Below are positions 30,788 through 39,718 of a DNA stretch of 64,000 bases, piece by piece. The notes under the pieces are model-generated. The model was not told where the DNA came from. It did not search any database and saw nothing but the letters and a program-made list of their open reading frames with translations. The position numbers and the translations under genes were made by a program. The stretch is from Sediminibacillus albus. Its GTDB lineage: Bacteria; Bacillota; Bacilli; Bacillales; Amphibacillaceae. The DNA is taken from the NCBI RefSeq assembly GCF_900101125.1, contig NZ_FNFL01000002.1, positions 434,001 through 498,000 of the forward strand, given 5' to 3'. The stretch's first letter is position 1, and each line of letters begins with the position of its first letter.

Positions 30788-31792
30788 ATGAAACGAATTC
30801 CGTTAATAGATATCAGAAGTTTTTTGGCTATAACAGTGTTAGGGGCGTTGGTAATCCTTGCTGTCGGCTGCTCTTCCAGCGCCAGCTCGGAAGGAACGCC
30901 CGAAAAAATCAGACTTGATTATGCTTATTATTCTCCTACTAGTCTTGTACTGAAAAAGTTTGGCTGGGCAGAAGAAGAATTCGAAGAAGAAGGAATCGAA
31001 ATTGAATGGGCATTAAGCCAGGGAAGCAATAAAGCACTCGAGTTTTTAAATAGCGACAGCGTCGACTTCGGATCAACTGCTGGTGCAGCAGCATTGATGT
31101 CGAAAGCGAACGGCGCCCCTATTAAAAATGTCTACATCTATTCCAAACCGGAATGGACTGCGTTGGTCGCAGGGAAAGACTCCGATATTTCCAATTTAGC
31201 CGACTTGAAGGGGAAAAAGGTAGCGGCAACGCTGGGAACAGATCCATATATTTTCCTGCTGCGTGCGTTTGAAGCAGAGGGAGTGCCTCCAAAAGATGTG
31301 GAAATCGTCAACCTGCAGCACGGTGACGGAGCATCTGCACTGACATCCGGGCAGGTTGATGCATGGGCAGGACTTGATCCGCATATGGCCAGATTGGAAC
31401 TGGAATCGGATGCTGAGCTTTTTTATCGAAATCCTGACTTTAATACGTACGGTTTCTTGAATGTCCGCGAGGAGTTTGCCGAAAAGCATCCGGACTACGT
31501 TAACCGTGTGATCAACGTTTACGAAAAAGCTAGAAAATGGGTCCAGGATAACCCGGAGGAAGCTGCTAAGTTATTGGCTGAGGAAGCAGAAATTAAAGAG
31601 GAAGTCGCGGTCAAACAGCTGGAAAGAAACGATTTTTCCGAGCCTGTTCCCGGCGAAGTACAACGGGAAGCATTGGTAGAGGCAGGAAAAGTGCTGCAGG
31701 AAAGCGAGACGATTGATCCGGAGGCCAATATCGAAGAATTGACAGACGAACTGATTGATCCATCTTTTGCAGAAGAAACGATATCGGAATAA
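30788..31792 (+). CDS. Sulfonate-type ABC transporter substrate-binding lipoprotein
   Basis: 334 residues of the SsuA/TauA/NMT1-like family. Lipoprotein signal ending VILAVGC, then LDYAYYSPTSLVLKKFGWAE, EGIEIEWALSQGSNKALEFL and DFGSTAGAAALMSKANGAPI, typical of these binding proteins. No sulfonate monooxygenase gene (ssuD) is present in the operon, so the ligand need not be an alkanesulfonate; some other sulfur source or methionine precursor is equally possible. It lies 23 nt after metY under the same SAM riboswitch. Confidence 0.88.
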   Translation: MKRIPLIDIRSFLAITVLGALVILAVGCSSSASSEGTPEKIRLDYAYYSPTSLVLKKFGWAEEEFEEEGIEIEWALSQGSNKALEFLNSDSVDFGSTAGAAALMSKANGAPIKNVYIYSKPEWTALVAGKDSDISNLADLKGKKVAATLGTDPYIFLLRAFEAEGVPPKDVEIVNLQHGDGASALTSGQVDAWAGLDPHMARLELESDAELFYRNPDFNTYGFLNVREEFAEKHPDYVNRVINVYEKARKWVQDNPEEAAKLLAEEAEIKEEVAVKQLERNDFSEPVPGEVQREALVEAGKVLQESETIDPEANIEELTDELIDPSFAEETISE

Positions 31793-31816
31793 ACAAGTCG
31801 GAGAGGAGGAGCATCT

Positions 31817-32662
31817 ATGGCAAAAAATCAAAGTGAAGTGAGCGGCATCTTCACCGCAGGAAGCAAGAGCAAGCCATCGGCGGCTAAACCAAAGAATCCG
31901 TTCACCCATCCTCTTTTATTGGGAAGTATTTTTCCGCTTTTGTTGGTGGTTGTGTGGGAAGTGTTAAGCCGCTTGGAAGTCTTTCCCGCCTACCAGCTTC
32001 CTGCTCCGTCCGTTATTTTAGGAACAATTGCAGGGATGGCGGAAGACGGCACGCTCTGGGGACATGTCTTCATTACCAGCTACCGGGTGCTGATGGGATT
32101 TTTGCTTGGAACGGCGGCAGCTGTCGTACTCGGTTCGTTGGTTGGGTTTTATAAGCATGCGGAGGCATTGTTCGATCCGCTTATCCAGGCGTTTCGTTCC
32201 ATCCCTTCCCTTGCCTGGGTCCCGCTGTTCATCTTATGGATGGGAATCGGCGAACCGTCCAAAATTGCCATGATTGCTGTCGGTGTCTTTTTTCCGGTCT
32301 ATTTAAATATTGTCAGTGGCATAGGAGGCGTCGACCGAAAGTTGATCGAAGTAGGGAAAATGTATGGACTGAATATGTTCCAGCTGGTGCGAAGGATTAT
32401 TCTGCCAGCATCTCTTCCTTCTTTCTTGGTCGGACTTCGCAGCGGTTTAGGATTGGGCTGGATGTTTGTCGTTGCAGCAGAGCTGATGGGTGCGAGCCAG
32501 GGACTTGGATATTTACTGGTCGTCGGCCAGAATACACTCGCTCCGGAAACCATCATAGCCAGTATTGTCTTGTTCGCCGTGATTGGGAAGCTGTCGGACT
32601 GGATCCTGAAAAAACTGGAGACCCGGACCTTGCACTGGCAAGACCGGGCTGCAAAATCGTAA
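31817..32662 (+). CDS. Sulfonate-type ABC transporter permease (SsuC-like)
   Basis: 281 residues with about six membrane segments from residue 35 on (HPLLLGSIFPLLLVVVWEVL) and the docking loop VGKMYGLNMFQLVRRIILPA followed by SLPSFLVGLRSGLGLGWMF, characteristic of SsuC/TauC. The N-terminal 30 residues are a polar cytoplasmic tail. The gene starts 24 nt after the binding protein gene and is followed by the ATPase gene at 12 nt. Confidence 0.9.
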   Translation: MAKNQSEVSGIFTAGSKSKPSAAKPKNPFTHPLLLGSIFPLLLVVVWEVLSRLEVFPAYQLPAPSVILGTIAGMAEDGTLWGHVFITSYRVLMGFLLGTAAAVVLGSLVGFYKHAEALFDPLIQAFRSIPSLAWVPLFILWMGIGEPSKIAMIAVGVFFPVYLNIVSGIGGVDRKLIEVGKMYGLNMFQLVRRIILPASLPSFLVGLRSGLGLGWMFVVAAELMGASQGLGYLLVVGQNTLAPETIIASIVLFAVIGKLSDWILKKLETRTLHWQDRAAKS

Positions 32663-32674
32663 GGAGGTAAAGCG

Positions 32675-33409
32675 ATGAGTTTGCAATTAGAAAGGGTCGG
32701 GAGGACATTTGCAGGAAAACCTGCTGTTCAGGATGTCTCCTTCCGTGCGGAACCTGGGGAAATTATCGGCCTTCTCGGAACGAGCGGCTGCGGAAAAAGT
32801 ACGCTGCTGCGTGCCATATCGGGCCTTGACAATGCATATGACGGGGTTATTGAGATTAATGGGAAAAAAGTGAATGGCATACAGAAGACGACTGGTTTTA
32901 TGTTTCAAGAACCCCGACTACTGCCTTGGTTAAATGTTCTCGACAATGTCACCTTCGGTCTTGAGGGAAACAGAGAGGAAAAGCAAAAGAAGGCAGGCCG
33001 TTACTTGGAAAGTGTCGGACTTGCAGGCAATGAAATATTATATCCAAAACAACTTTCAGGCGGAATGGCCCAGCGGGTGGCGATTGCCCGAGCACTTGCA
33101 ACGTCGCCGGAAATTCTACTGCTGGATGAACCGTTCAGTGCCCTTGATGCGTTTACCAAAATGCAGCTGCAGGATTTGCTGCTTGAAGTGTGGAGGAGTT
33201 ACCGGTCGACAATGGTGCTGGTAACACACGATGTGGATGAAGCAGCTTATTTATGCGACCGGATCATTGTGCTGCGGGGCCAGCCGGGGACGGTGGAACG
33301 GGAAATCGCGATTACAGAATCTAGACCGAGAGAAAGGGGAAGCAGTGAATTGGCTGCTTATAAGGCTGAAATACTTGCCAGCTTGGACTTAACAACAGAG
33401 ACAGCTTGA
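32675..33409 (+). CDS. Sulfonate-type ABC transporter ATP-binding protein (SsuB-like)
   Basis: 244 residues with Walker A GTSGCGKST, signature LSGGMAQRVAIARALATSPE, Walker B LLLDEPFSALD and the switch histidine in LVTHDVDEAAYL. The length and the GFMFQEPRLLPW Q loop fit the nitrate/sulfonate/taurine ATPase group. ATG at 32675 follows AAGGAGG. Confidence 0.92.
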   Translation: MSLQLERVGRTFAGKPAVQDVSFRAEPGEIIGLLGTSGCGKSTLLRAISGLDNAYDGVIEINGKKVNGIQKTTGFMFQEPRLLPWLNVLDNVTFGLEGNREEKQKKAGRYLESVGLAGNEILYPKQLSGGMAQRVAIARALATSPEILLLDEPFSALDAFTKMQLQDLLLEVWRSYRSTMVLVTHDVDEAAYLCDRIIVLRGQPGTVEREIAITESRPRERGSSELAAYKAEILASLDLTTETA

Positions 33410-33438
33410 CCAAGCTGGATACATAGAGGAGGTTCAAC

Positions 33439-35121
33439 ATGACAGGAAAGGACTTAAAAATACTTGAAGCCGATAAAGGCGTACACAACTTAACAGACTA
33501 TCGCCGTGTAGCTGCAGCTTTTACCTGGGAACAAGCCGCAGAACAGCTAAGCCTTTTCAAAACCGGCAAATGGAATGCCGCTTACGAAACGATCGACCGT
33601 CACGTTGCAGAAGGATATGGAAACAAGACTGCTTTGTATTTTGTCCAGGATGAATACAAAGAGAGCTACACGTTCGCGGAGGTAAAAGAAAAAACAGATC
33701 ACTATGCCCGGGTGTTGAAGGAACAGGGTGTCGGCAAGGGAGACCGCGTATTTGTGTTCCTTCCGAAAACCCCGGCCTGCTATTTTTCCATCCTGGCTAT
33801 CATCAAAATTGGTGCCATTGCTGGACCTTTGTTTGAAGCTTTTATGGAAGAGGCCGTAAAAGACCGGATCAATGACTGCAGTGGAACTTTCTTGATTACG
33901 GACAATGAGCTTGTCCGCCGTGTACCTCAACCAGAAATCCCCAGCTTAAAGACCGTATTGTTGGTCAATCAAATGGAAGCAGCCAATCCGGCGGCTTTGA
34001 CTGATGAAGAGCTGGTCGAATGGGTCGAGCCGGAGGATGGTATGTTGATTCATTACACAAGCGGTTCGACAGGAAAACCAAAGGGTGTGTTACATGCACA
34101 CCGAGCTGTCGTCCATCACTTTCAATCCGGACTCTGGGTATTGGATATCCAGGAAGACGACGTATATTGGTGTACCTCCCATCCTGGCTGGGTTACGGGC
34201 AGTGTTTATGGTTTGTTCGCCCCATGGCTGAACCGGGCGGCTGTTGTCATTCAGGCTGGCCGGTTTCGGGCGGAAACCTGGTATCAAATCATTGAAGACT
34301 TCGGCGTCACGATTTGGTACAGTGCTCCTACCGCTTTTCGCATGCTGATGGCGCAGGGAGATTTACACAAACAATATAACCTGAAGTCACTCCGCCACAT
34401 TTTAAGCGTCGGAGAACCCTTGAATCCAGAGGTGATCAACTGGGCCTGGGACAATTTATCATTAAGGATTCATGATACGTGGTGGATGACCGAAACGGGC
34501 GGCCATTTGATTGTCAATCTTCCGTCAGAGCCGATTAAGCCGGGTTCTATGGGGCGGCCATTCCCTGGAATTACGGTCGGTATATTGGACGAAAGCGGAA
34601 AAGAACTTCCAACCGGATCGATTGGCCAGCTTGCCATCCGTACTCCGTGGCCGGGGCTGATGAAAGAAATTTGGGGGAACCGTGATAAATTTTCTTCCTA
34701 TTTTTTATATGAAGGCTGGTATGTGTCCGGTGATTTGGCTGTAAAGGATGAGGATGGCTATATCTTTTTCCAAGGCAGAAGCGATGACATGATCAATTCA
34801 GCGGGCGAGCGCATCGGCCCATTCGAAGTGGAAAGCAAGTTGATTGAACATCCTGCGGTTGCAGAAGCGGGAGTGATCGGCAAGCCAGATCCTCTGCGCG
34901 GCGAACTGGTAAAAGCATTCGTCACCTTGCGTTCTGGTTACGAAGAAACACCCGAGCTGCTGGAAGCGTTACGCGTTTTTGTCAAAGAGCATTTGGCAGC
35001 ACATGCCGCTCCACGGGAAATAGAAGTAGTTGCAGAACTGCCCAAAACTAAAATAAGCGGAAAAATTTTACGCAGGGAACTAAAACAGCGGGAGCTCGAC
35101 AAGGTTAGCGCAACCTCTTAA
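33439..35121 (+). CDS. AMP-forming acetyl-CoA synthetase paralogue in the methionine operon
   Basis: 560 residues, similar along the whole length to B. subtilis AcsA (572). Adenylation motif HYTSGSTGKPKGVLHAH near 212-228; the acetate pocket region RIHDTWWMTETGGHLI with its double Trp; YVSGDLAVKDEDGYIFFQGR; and the C-terminal catalytic Lys in KTKISGKILRREL. It should activate acetate or another short acid with ATP and CoA. In this operon an attractive role is to recapture the acetate released by MetY as acetyl-CoA for MetX; that is inference. ATG follows GAGGAGG. It could also use propionate or a longer acid. Confidence 0.88.
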   Translation: MTGKDLKILEADKGVHNLTDYRRVAAAFTWEQAAEQLSLFKTGKWNAAYETIDRHVAEGYGNKTALYFVQDEYKESYTFAEVKEKTDHYARVLKEQGVGKGDRVFVFLPKTPACYFSILAIIKIGAIAGPLFEAFMEEAVKDRINDCSGTFLITDNELVRRVPQPEIPSLKTVLLVNQMEAANPAALTDEELVEWVEPEDGMLIHYTSGSTGKPKGVLHAHRAVVHHFQSGLWVLDIQEDDVYWCTSHPGWVTGSVYGLFAPWLNRAAVVIQAGRFRAETWYQIIEDFGVTIWYSAPTAFRMLMAQGDLHKQYNLKSLRHILSVGEPLNPEVINWAWDNLSLRIHDTWWMTETGGHLIVNLPSEPIKPGSMGRPFPGITVGILDESGKELPTGSIGQLAIRTPWPGLMKEIWGNRDKFSSYFLYEGWYVSGDLAVKDEDGYIFFQGRSDDMINSAGERIGPFEVESKLIEHPAVAEAGVIGKPDPLRGELVKAFVTLRSGYEETPELLEALRVFVKEHLAAHAAPREIEVVAELPKTKISGKILRRELKQRELDKVSATS

Positions 35122-35149
35122 CACAGCTTGAAGGAACAGGAGGAAAAGT

Positions 35150-36376
35150 ATGACGACAATCAAAGTAGCTTTACTCGGCTTTGGGACAGTAGGCAGCAGC
35201 GTTTACCAAATCCTTCAATCACAACAAAGCAAGTTTGAAAGATTAATAGGTAGAAAAGTGGAAATCGTTGGGGTCTTGATTCAAGACGAAACAAAACAAC
35301 GTGATATCGCCGATGGTATTCTTGTAACCTCTTCCTTCGAAGAGCTGATCAATGTCTCTGACATCGACGTGATCATCGAAGCGATAAACGGCATAGAACC
35401 TGGAGCCGGTTATTTGCACAAAGCCTTGGAAAAAGGGGTCCACGTGGTGACCGCCAATAAAGAGCTTCTTGCTCATGAAGGGAAATCATTACGGGAAACC
35501 GCTGATACCGGGAATGCCCAGCTCAAATATGAAGCAGCGGTAGCGGGGGGAGTACCGATAATAGGGACACTGCAACAGCTGTTGCAGGTGAACTATATTT
35601 CCAATGTGGAAGCCATTTTAAATGGGACATCCAATTACATCCTGACTGAAATTGCAGAAAACAAGGTAAGCTTTCAAGAAGCGCTGCTCACTGCACAAAA
35701 GCTTGGCTATGCTGAAGCAGACCCCGGTAATGACGTGGATGGATGGGATGCCTTTTATAAGCTGATGATTTTGAGCGATTTATTGCTTGGAGACCAGCCG
35801 GACTGGACGCAAGTGACACGGCGTGGAATACGCGGTATCACGCTTGCCGACATTCAGGCTGTCGAAACTGCTGGATGGCGAATCAAGCATATTGCCAGTC
35901 TTCAGTTCAATAAAGGGAAAGCACAGCTTCGTGTCGAGCCAAGGGCGGTGCCGCAAGGACATTCACTGTACGAGGTAGCAGGAGTAGATAACGCTGTTGC
36001 CATCGAAGGTGATCTTGCCGGCAACTTAAAACTACAGGGGCCAGGGGCCGGAGCACTGCCTACTGCAAGTGCCATTTTGGAAGATTTCGTCCAATTGTAT
36101 AAGAAATCAGACAACCGCAAACCTGTAATTGATACTACATTTTCAGCAGAAGATTCCAACCGATTGCAGGATTGGCTGATTACAGCCCCATCCATACCGC
36201 AAACTGCCGCTGTTAAACAGTATTGGAGTGGCAAGGAGGCAAACTCCAACACCTACCTGCTTTCCGCTACTGCGGAAGAGCTGAAGAACTTGCTGCAGGC
36301 GGGTGAAATCCACAACTTCTTTAGAGTGGCGGGAGCAAGACAGGAGATTTCGGACACTTTTCCGGTTCCGATTTGA
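35150..36376 (+). CDS. hom: Homoserine dehydrogenase, short form
   Basis: Reduces aspartate semialdehyde to homoserine, the branch point to methionine and threonine. 408 residues: NAD(P)-binding LLGFGTVGSSVYQIL, VVTANKELLAHEGK, and the catalytic block ILNGTSNYILTEI plus KLGYAEADPGNDVDGWDAFY. B. subtilis Hom is longer and ends in an ACT domain for threonine control; the last 80 residues here do not show an obvious ACT pattern, so this copy may escape threonine feedback. As last gene of a SAM-riboswitch operon it is probably the methionine-dedicated copy, with another hom elsewhere. Confidence 0.93.
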   Translation: MTTIKVALLGFGTVGSSVYQILQSQQSKFERLIGRKVEIVGVLIQDETKQRDIADGILVTSSFEELINVSDIDVIIEAINGIEPGAGYLHKALEKGVHVVTANKELLAHEGKSLRETADTGNAQLKYEAAVAGGVPIIGTLQQLLQVNYISNVEAILNGTSNYILTEIAENKVSFQEALLTAQKLGYAEADPGNDVDGWDAFYKLMILSDLLLGDQPDWTQVTRRGIRGITLADIQAVETAGWRIKHIASLQFNKGKAQLRVEPRAVPQGHSLYEVAGVDNAVAIEGDLAGNLKLQGPGAGALPTASAILEDFVQLYKKSDNRKPVIDTTFSAEDSNRLQDWLITAPSIPQTAAVKQYWSGKEANSNTYLLSATAEELKNLLQAGEIHNFFRVAGARQEISDTFPVPI

Positions 36377-36435
36377 CTGTTTCTTCCTATTTTACAACTG
36401 CTTAATATGTGAATTACAGGCTTAAGGAAGTAGAG

Positions 36436-36475
36436 AAAAAAGGTAGTGGATACTCGATATATCCACTACCTTTTT
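36436..36475 (+). terminator. Terminator of the metY-hom operon
   Basis: GGTAGTGGATA (36442-36452) and TATCCACTACC (36460-36470) form a perfect 11-bp stem flanked by A and T runs. Confidence 0.88.
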
Positions 36476-36481
36476 CCGTGT

Positions 36482-36514
36482 GTTAATCTACAAACTTCCA
36501 GGTTGTAGATTAAC
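36482..36514. repeat. Perfect 12-bp inverted repeat downstream of hom
   Basis: GTTAATCTACAA (36482-36493) and TTGTAGATTAAC (36503-36514) are inverted around 9 bp, with no T run. It marks the start of an AT-rich accessory region and could be an operator or the trace of a small element. Nothing else is seen in the gap up to 36753. Confidence 0.5.
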
Positions 36515-36753
36515 TCTTGTATTTCGTAGTAGACTTATACTGCGCAGTAAGTTATTTCCATAATTGCGGAAAATAGGATTAATATTGCTTTATCTTCTGG
36601 TATGATTTAAGTAAGAAGATCTATGATTTTGTGAAGTTATTCACTTAAACTAACGGTCAGTTTAGTGAAAGAAGGAATTTTGGAAAAAAATAAGATTAAT
36701 ATTCTTATCGAGTGTATTGAATGTGAATTTTACCTGGATTGGGAACAGCATTT

Positions 36754-36885
36754 ATGGCAATGGTTATTATTGTTTTACTTATTCTATTTATGATGACTTT
36801 AGACACAGGTGTTTGGTGGAAAGGTCTAAAAGGATTTTCAAGAAAGAGTTTCTGGAACAAGCAAAAACGCTTATTTTACTATTGA
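36754..36885 (+). CDS. Possible 43-residue membrane peptide
   Basis: Starts MAMVIIVLLILFMMTLDTGV, one strong membrane segment, then a basic tail WWKGLKGFSRKSFWNKQKR. The pattern of a hydrophobic helix plus cationic tail looks selected, but no good ribosome binding site is seen and no family is recognised. A longer open frame overlaps it in another register and runs into the Nudix gene, but has no convincing start of its own. Confidence 0.3.
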   Translation: MAMVIIVLLILFMMTLDTGVWWKGLKGFSRKSFWNKQKRLFYY

Positions 36886-36935
36886 GCAGTAATCTTGAAG
36901 AGAAATCACAAATTATAAGGAGTTTTTCAGAGAAT

Positions 36936-37388
36936 ATGGACTATGTTAAGGATTTAAGAAAAATAGTTGGGAACAGACCTTTAATATTAACAGGTTCGGT
37001 GGTCTTACTATTAAATGAGAACAATGAGTTGTTATTGCAACATAGGACTGACGGTGGTTGGGGATTGCCTGGTGGTCTTATGGAATTAGGTGAAAGCTTA
37101 GAAGATACTGCAAGAAGAGAAGTAAAAGAAGAAACAGGACTTGATATAGGAGAGCTAAATCTGTTAGGTGTATTTTCAGGTAAAGATTATTATTTTAAGT
37201 TATCAAACGGAGATGAACTTTATTCTGTAACCGCAGTGTATATCTCAAAAGAAATAAACGGTAGTATTGAAATTGATGAAAAAGAATCTTTTGATGTCCA
37301 ATATTTTAATCTTAATGAATTACCAGATGGTTTAACAGAAGAATATCGAAGTTATATAGAGCCGTACTTAGAACAATTAACTAAGTAA
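36936..37388 (+). CDS. Nudix hydrolase
   Basis: 150 residues beginning MDYVKDLRKIVGNRPLILTG, the usual start of ADP-ribose/NTP-type Nudix proteins in bacilli. The Nudix box is GGLMELGESLEDTARREVKE followed by ETGLDI. The ATG at 36936 fits this family start, although the nearest AAGGAG lies 13 nt away; the open frame extends 73 codons upstream but that part does not resemble the family. Substrate unknown. The gene is AT-rich and distinct from yvcI in this window. Confidence 0.8.
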   Translation: MDYVKDLRKIVGNRPLILTGSVVLLLNENNELLLQHRTDGGWGLPGGLMELGESLEDTARREVKEETGLDIGELNLLGVFSGKDYYFKLSNGDELYSVTAVYISKEINGSIEIDEKESFDVQYFNLNELPDGLTEEYRSYIEPYLEQLTK

Positions 37389-37471
37389 TATTTCTCTCAG
37401 GTTAGGCAAAAATAAAATGAATTTTATGGTAAAATTAGGGTATTAAATTGATTGACAAAGAGGGTAACTGA

Positions 37472-38287
37472 ATGGAATTCTTAACTGAAAAATTATTATT
37501 TATAGCTTTGTTTATTTTTATTATCCATTCGATAGAAACTCTAGCTTATGCTGTGAGGTTATCAGGTGCAAGAGTTAAAATGATAGCGTCAGCTTTATCT
37601 CTCTTTAACATAATGGTTATCGTATCCAGATTAGCAAATATGATGCAACAACCTTTCACTGGTAGTCTAATTGATACTGCTCCAAAAGAACATGCTCTGG
37701 AGTTTGTAGAAACCCAATTTCGAATACTCATTGGTGCATCAACGGTTGGAACAGTATTTGGCATAATTCTACTTCCTACTTTTATAGCATTATTTTCAAG
37801 AGCAATCATTCATTTATCAGAGGAAAAAGGTTCTGTACCTTCCTTAATAAAAAGGATATTTTCTTTACAGTACATAAAGCGTGGCATAACACATTTAAGT
37901 CTACCGAAGTTTTCATACTTGCAGGAAACTGGAGTAAAGGATATTCCAATAAAACTATTTTGTGTAAATATGATAATAACAGCAATCTATACAATCGGTG
38001 TATTATCTGCACTATATGCAGCTTTATTAGCTCCTGAAAGAGCTTCTACCGCAATCATGGCATCAGGTTTAATAAACGGGATTGCAACAATACTATTGGT
38101 TATTTTTATTGACCCAAAGATATCTGTAATAGCAGATGATGTTGTTAATCAAAGAGGTAGTTACAAAAAGCTAAAGAATATGTCGTTGATGATGGTAACT
38201 TCAAGGTTGTTAGGCACAATGCTTGCTCAATTGTTGTTCATTTTGGGAGCACAATATATAGCTTGGTTTTCAAAATTCATTGTGTAA
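37472..38287 (+). CDS. amj: Lipid II flippase Amj (YdaH)
   Basis: 271-residue polytopic membrane protein. HSIETLAYAVRLSGARVKMI, SALSLFNIMVIVSRLANMMQ and QPFTGSLIDTAP match the start of B. subtilis Amj, an alternate lipid II flippase that can replace MurJ and is induced under cell-envelope stress. Six or more hydrophobic helices follow. ATG at 37472 is preceded by GAGGG. It lies alone between a Nudix gene and an AT-rich, gene-poor stretch; no sigma-M-type promoter was recognised. Confidence 0.85.
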   Translation: MEFLTEKLLFIALFIFIIHSIETLAYAVRLSGARVKMIASALSLFNIMVIVSRLANMMQQPFTGSLIDTAPKEHALEFVETQFRILIGASTVGTVFGIILLPTFIALFSRAIIHLSEEKGSVPSLIKRIFSLQYIKRGITHLSLPKFSYLQETGVKDIPIKLFCVNMIITAIYTIGVLSALYAALLAPERASTAIMASGLINGIATILLVIFIDPKISVIADDVVNQRGSYKKLKNMSLMMVTSRLLGTMLAQLLFILGAQYIAWFSKFIV

Positions 38288-39155
38288 ACGTTCTTCAATT
38301 AACGGGGGCAAACATTGAATAAGGGGTTGCCGCATCTTGACAACTCCTATGAGGCAGGGTAGTAAAAGAAGTAAAGCAAGATGTAAATGAAAAATAAATG
38401 TTACTGGCGTCGTGCTTAAAATGAATATAAAACCATTTTTGTACCACTCTTGTTTAGTAGTGGTTGAAGCAGGAATTATTGGAGCTAGTTGGAATATTAC
38501 TAGAAATGAGTTTGTGTTTGTTACTTTTCTTTTTATGTTACTATTACATTGCTTTGTGGGAATTTTATTTACCAATCATCACTCTTGGTATAAAAATTTA
38601 TATTGATATTGTATCTATTGTTTTTTAATTCCCTTTCTTGTACATCTTAGGTTAACTACCCTTTAGTTACATTTTACCTTCTGTACTTTTATGGTTAGGT
38701 TAGAGAGTAAATTAATAACCTGTATTTTTATATAAGCATGGTGGACAGGGGGATGGTGCCTATGACCTCATTTCATGGCCCATCAAGAGCAACGAATTTC
38801 AAAATTTATGAGAATCATTGCAATCGATCAAAGAGGGGTGTTTTGATCAGATTCAATCGAAGATGAAAGTCATTTGGAATTCATGATTTGGTGGATGGCT
38901 ATGAAGCTATTCGTAAGCAACTGGGTATAAAAAATGAGGGAGCATCGGCCATACTTTTGACGGATATGAGGCTGTACAATACTAAACAAATTACCCTGAA
39001 AACGTGACATACATTTTGCTAGAGTATCCGATGTTTGACATGGGGAATTCTAGAGCGCTCACTGATTACGGGACTGGAGTACGAATAACTAGAGATGCTT
39101 CCCAACTACTTTTCGTGATAATATAAAGAAAAACCTAGATACGAGGATGGGAATC
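38288..39155. other. Gene-poor AT-rich stretch with coding debris
   Basis: No intact gene of convincing quality. Apart from a possible 61-residue membrane peptide at 38421-38606, fragments such as GGQGDGAYDLISWPIKSNEF near 38.75 kb and GIHDLVDGYEAIRKQLGI near 38.9 kb appear in different frames, broken by stops, which looks like one or two decayed genes. No family recognised. Confidence 0.5.
38421..38606 (+). CDS. Possible small two-helix membrane protein
   Basis: 61 residues, MNIKPFLYHSCLVVVEAGII then NEFVFVTFLFMLLLHCFVGI, with two hydrophobic segments. There is no clear ribosome binding site and no recognised family, so it may be a chance frame in AT-rich DNA. Confidence 0.25.
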   Translation: MNIKPFLYHSCLVVVEAGIIGASWNITRNEFVFVTFLFMLLLHCFVGILFTNHHSWYKNLY

Positions 39156-39509
39156 ATGTCCAAACATAAGATTTATACAATGAGTTTCGCAAGTGTGTAT
39201 CCCCATTATGTTAAGAAGGCGGAGAAAAAAGGACGTACGAAAACAGAAGTCGATGAAATCAATCGTTGGTTGACTGGGTATAGGCAGGATGGGTTAGAAG
39301 CGCAACTGGAAAAACAAACAGACTTTGAGACCTTTTTCGCGGAAGCTCCCCGAATGAATCCGTCGCGGAATTTGATCAAAGGTGTGATCTGTGGTGTCCG
39401 GGTGGAAGACATCGAAGAACCAACTATGCAGGAAATTCGCTATTTAGATAAACTGATCGATGAATTAGCAAAGGGAAAAGCGATGGAGAAAATTTTGCGT
39501 AAAAATTAA
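39156..39509 (+). CDS. DUF2200 family protein
   Basis: 117 residues, [20 protein letters not shown] onwards; the conserved [33 protein letters not shown] and [20 protein letters not shown] blocks define DUF2200, a small soluble family of unknown function. The ATG at 39156 is preferred over the in-frame ATG at 39147, because GAGGATGG would be too close to the latter. It has its own terminator. Confidence 0.88.
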   Translation: MSKHKIYTMSFASVYPHYVKKAEKKGRTKTEVDEINRWLTGYRQDGLEAQLEKQTDFETFFAEAPRMNPSRNLIKGVICGVRVEDIEEPTMQEIRYLDKLIDELAKGKAMEKILRKN

Positions 39510-39611
39510 TTTTAACGATGAATTGAAATAGACTTCAATGGGCCTATAAGTTCTTTACATAAAATGAAAATCTTATACTGAGTCACACGTGTAATGAATA
39601 TAAAGAAGGGG

Positions 39612-39648
39612 GACTGCCCAATCCAATATTTGGTGGCAGTCTTTTTGT
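39612..39648 (+). terminator. Terminator after the DUF2200 gene
   Basis: GACTGCC (39612-39618) and GGCAGTC (39635-39641), with an inner CCAAT/ATTTGG pairing, followed by a T run. Confidence 0.8.
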
Positions 39649-39718
39649 TTATCCGTTTTACTACTCTTTTCGGCTAATATATAATGGGGTCTCAAAGAAG
39701 AAAAGATGGGAAGTGCCT

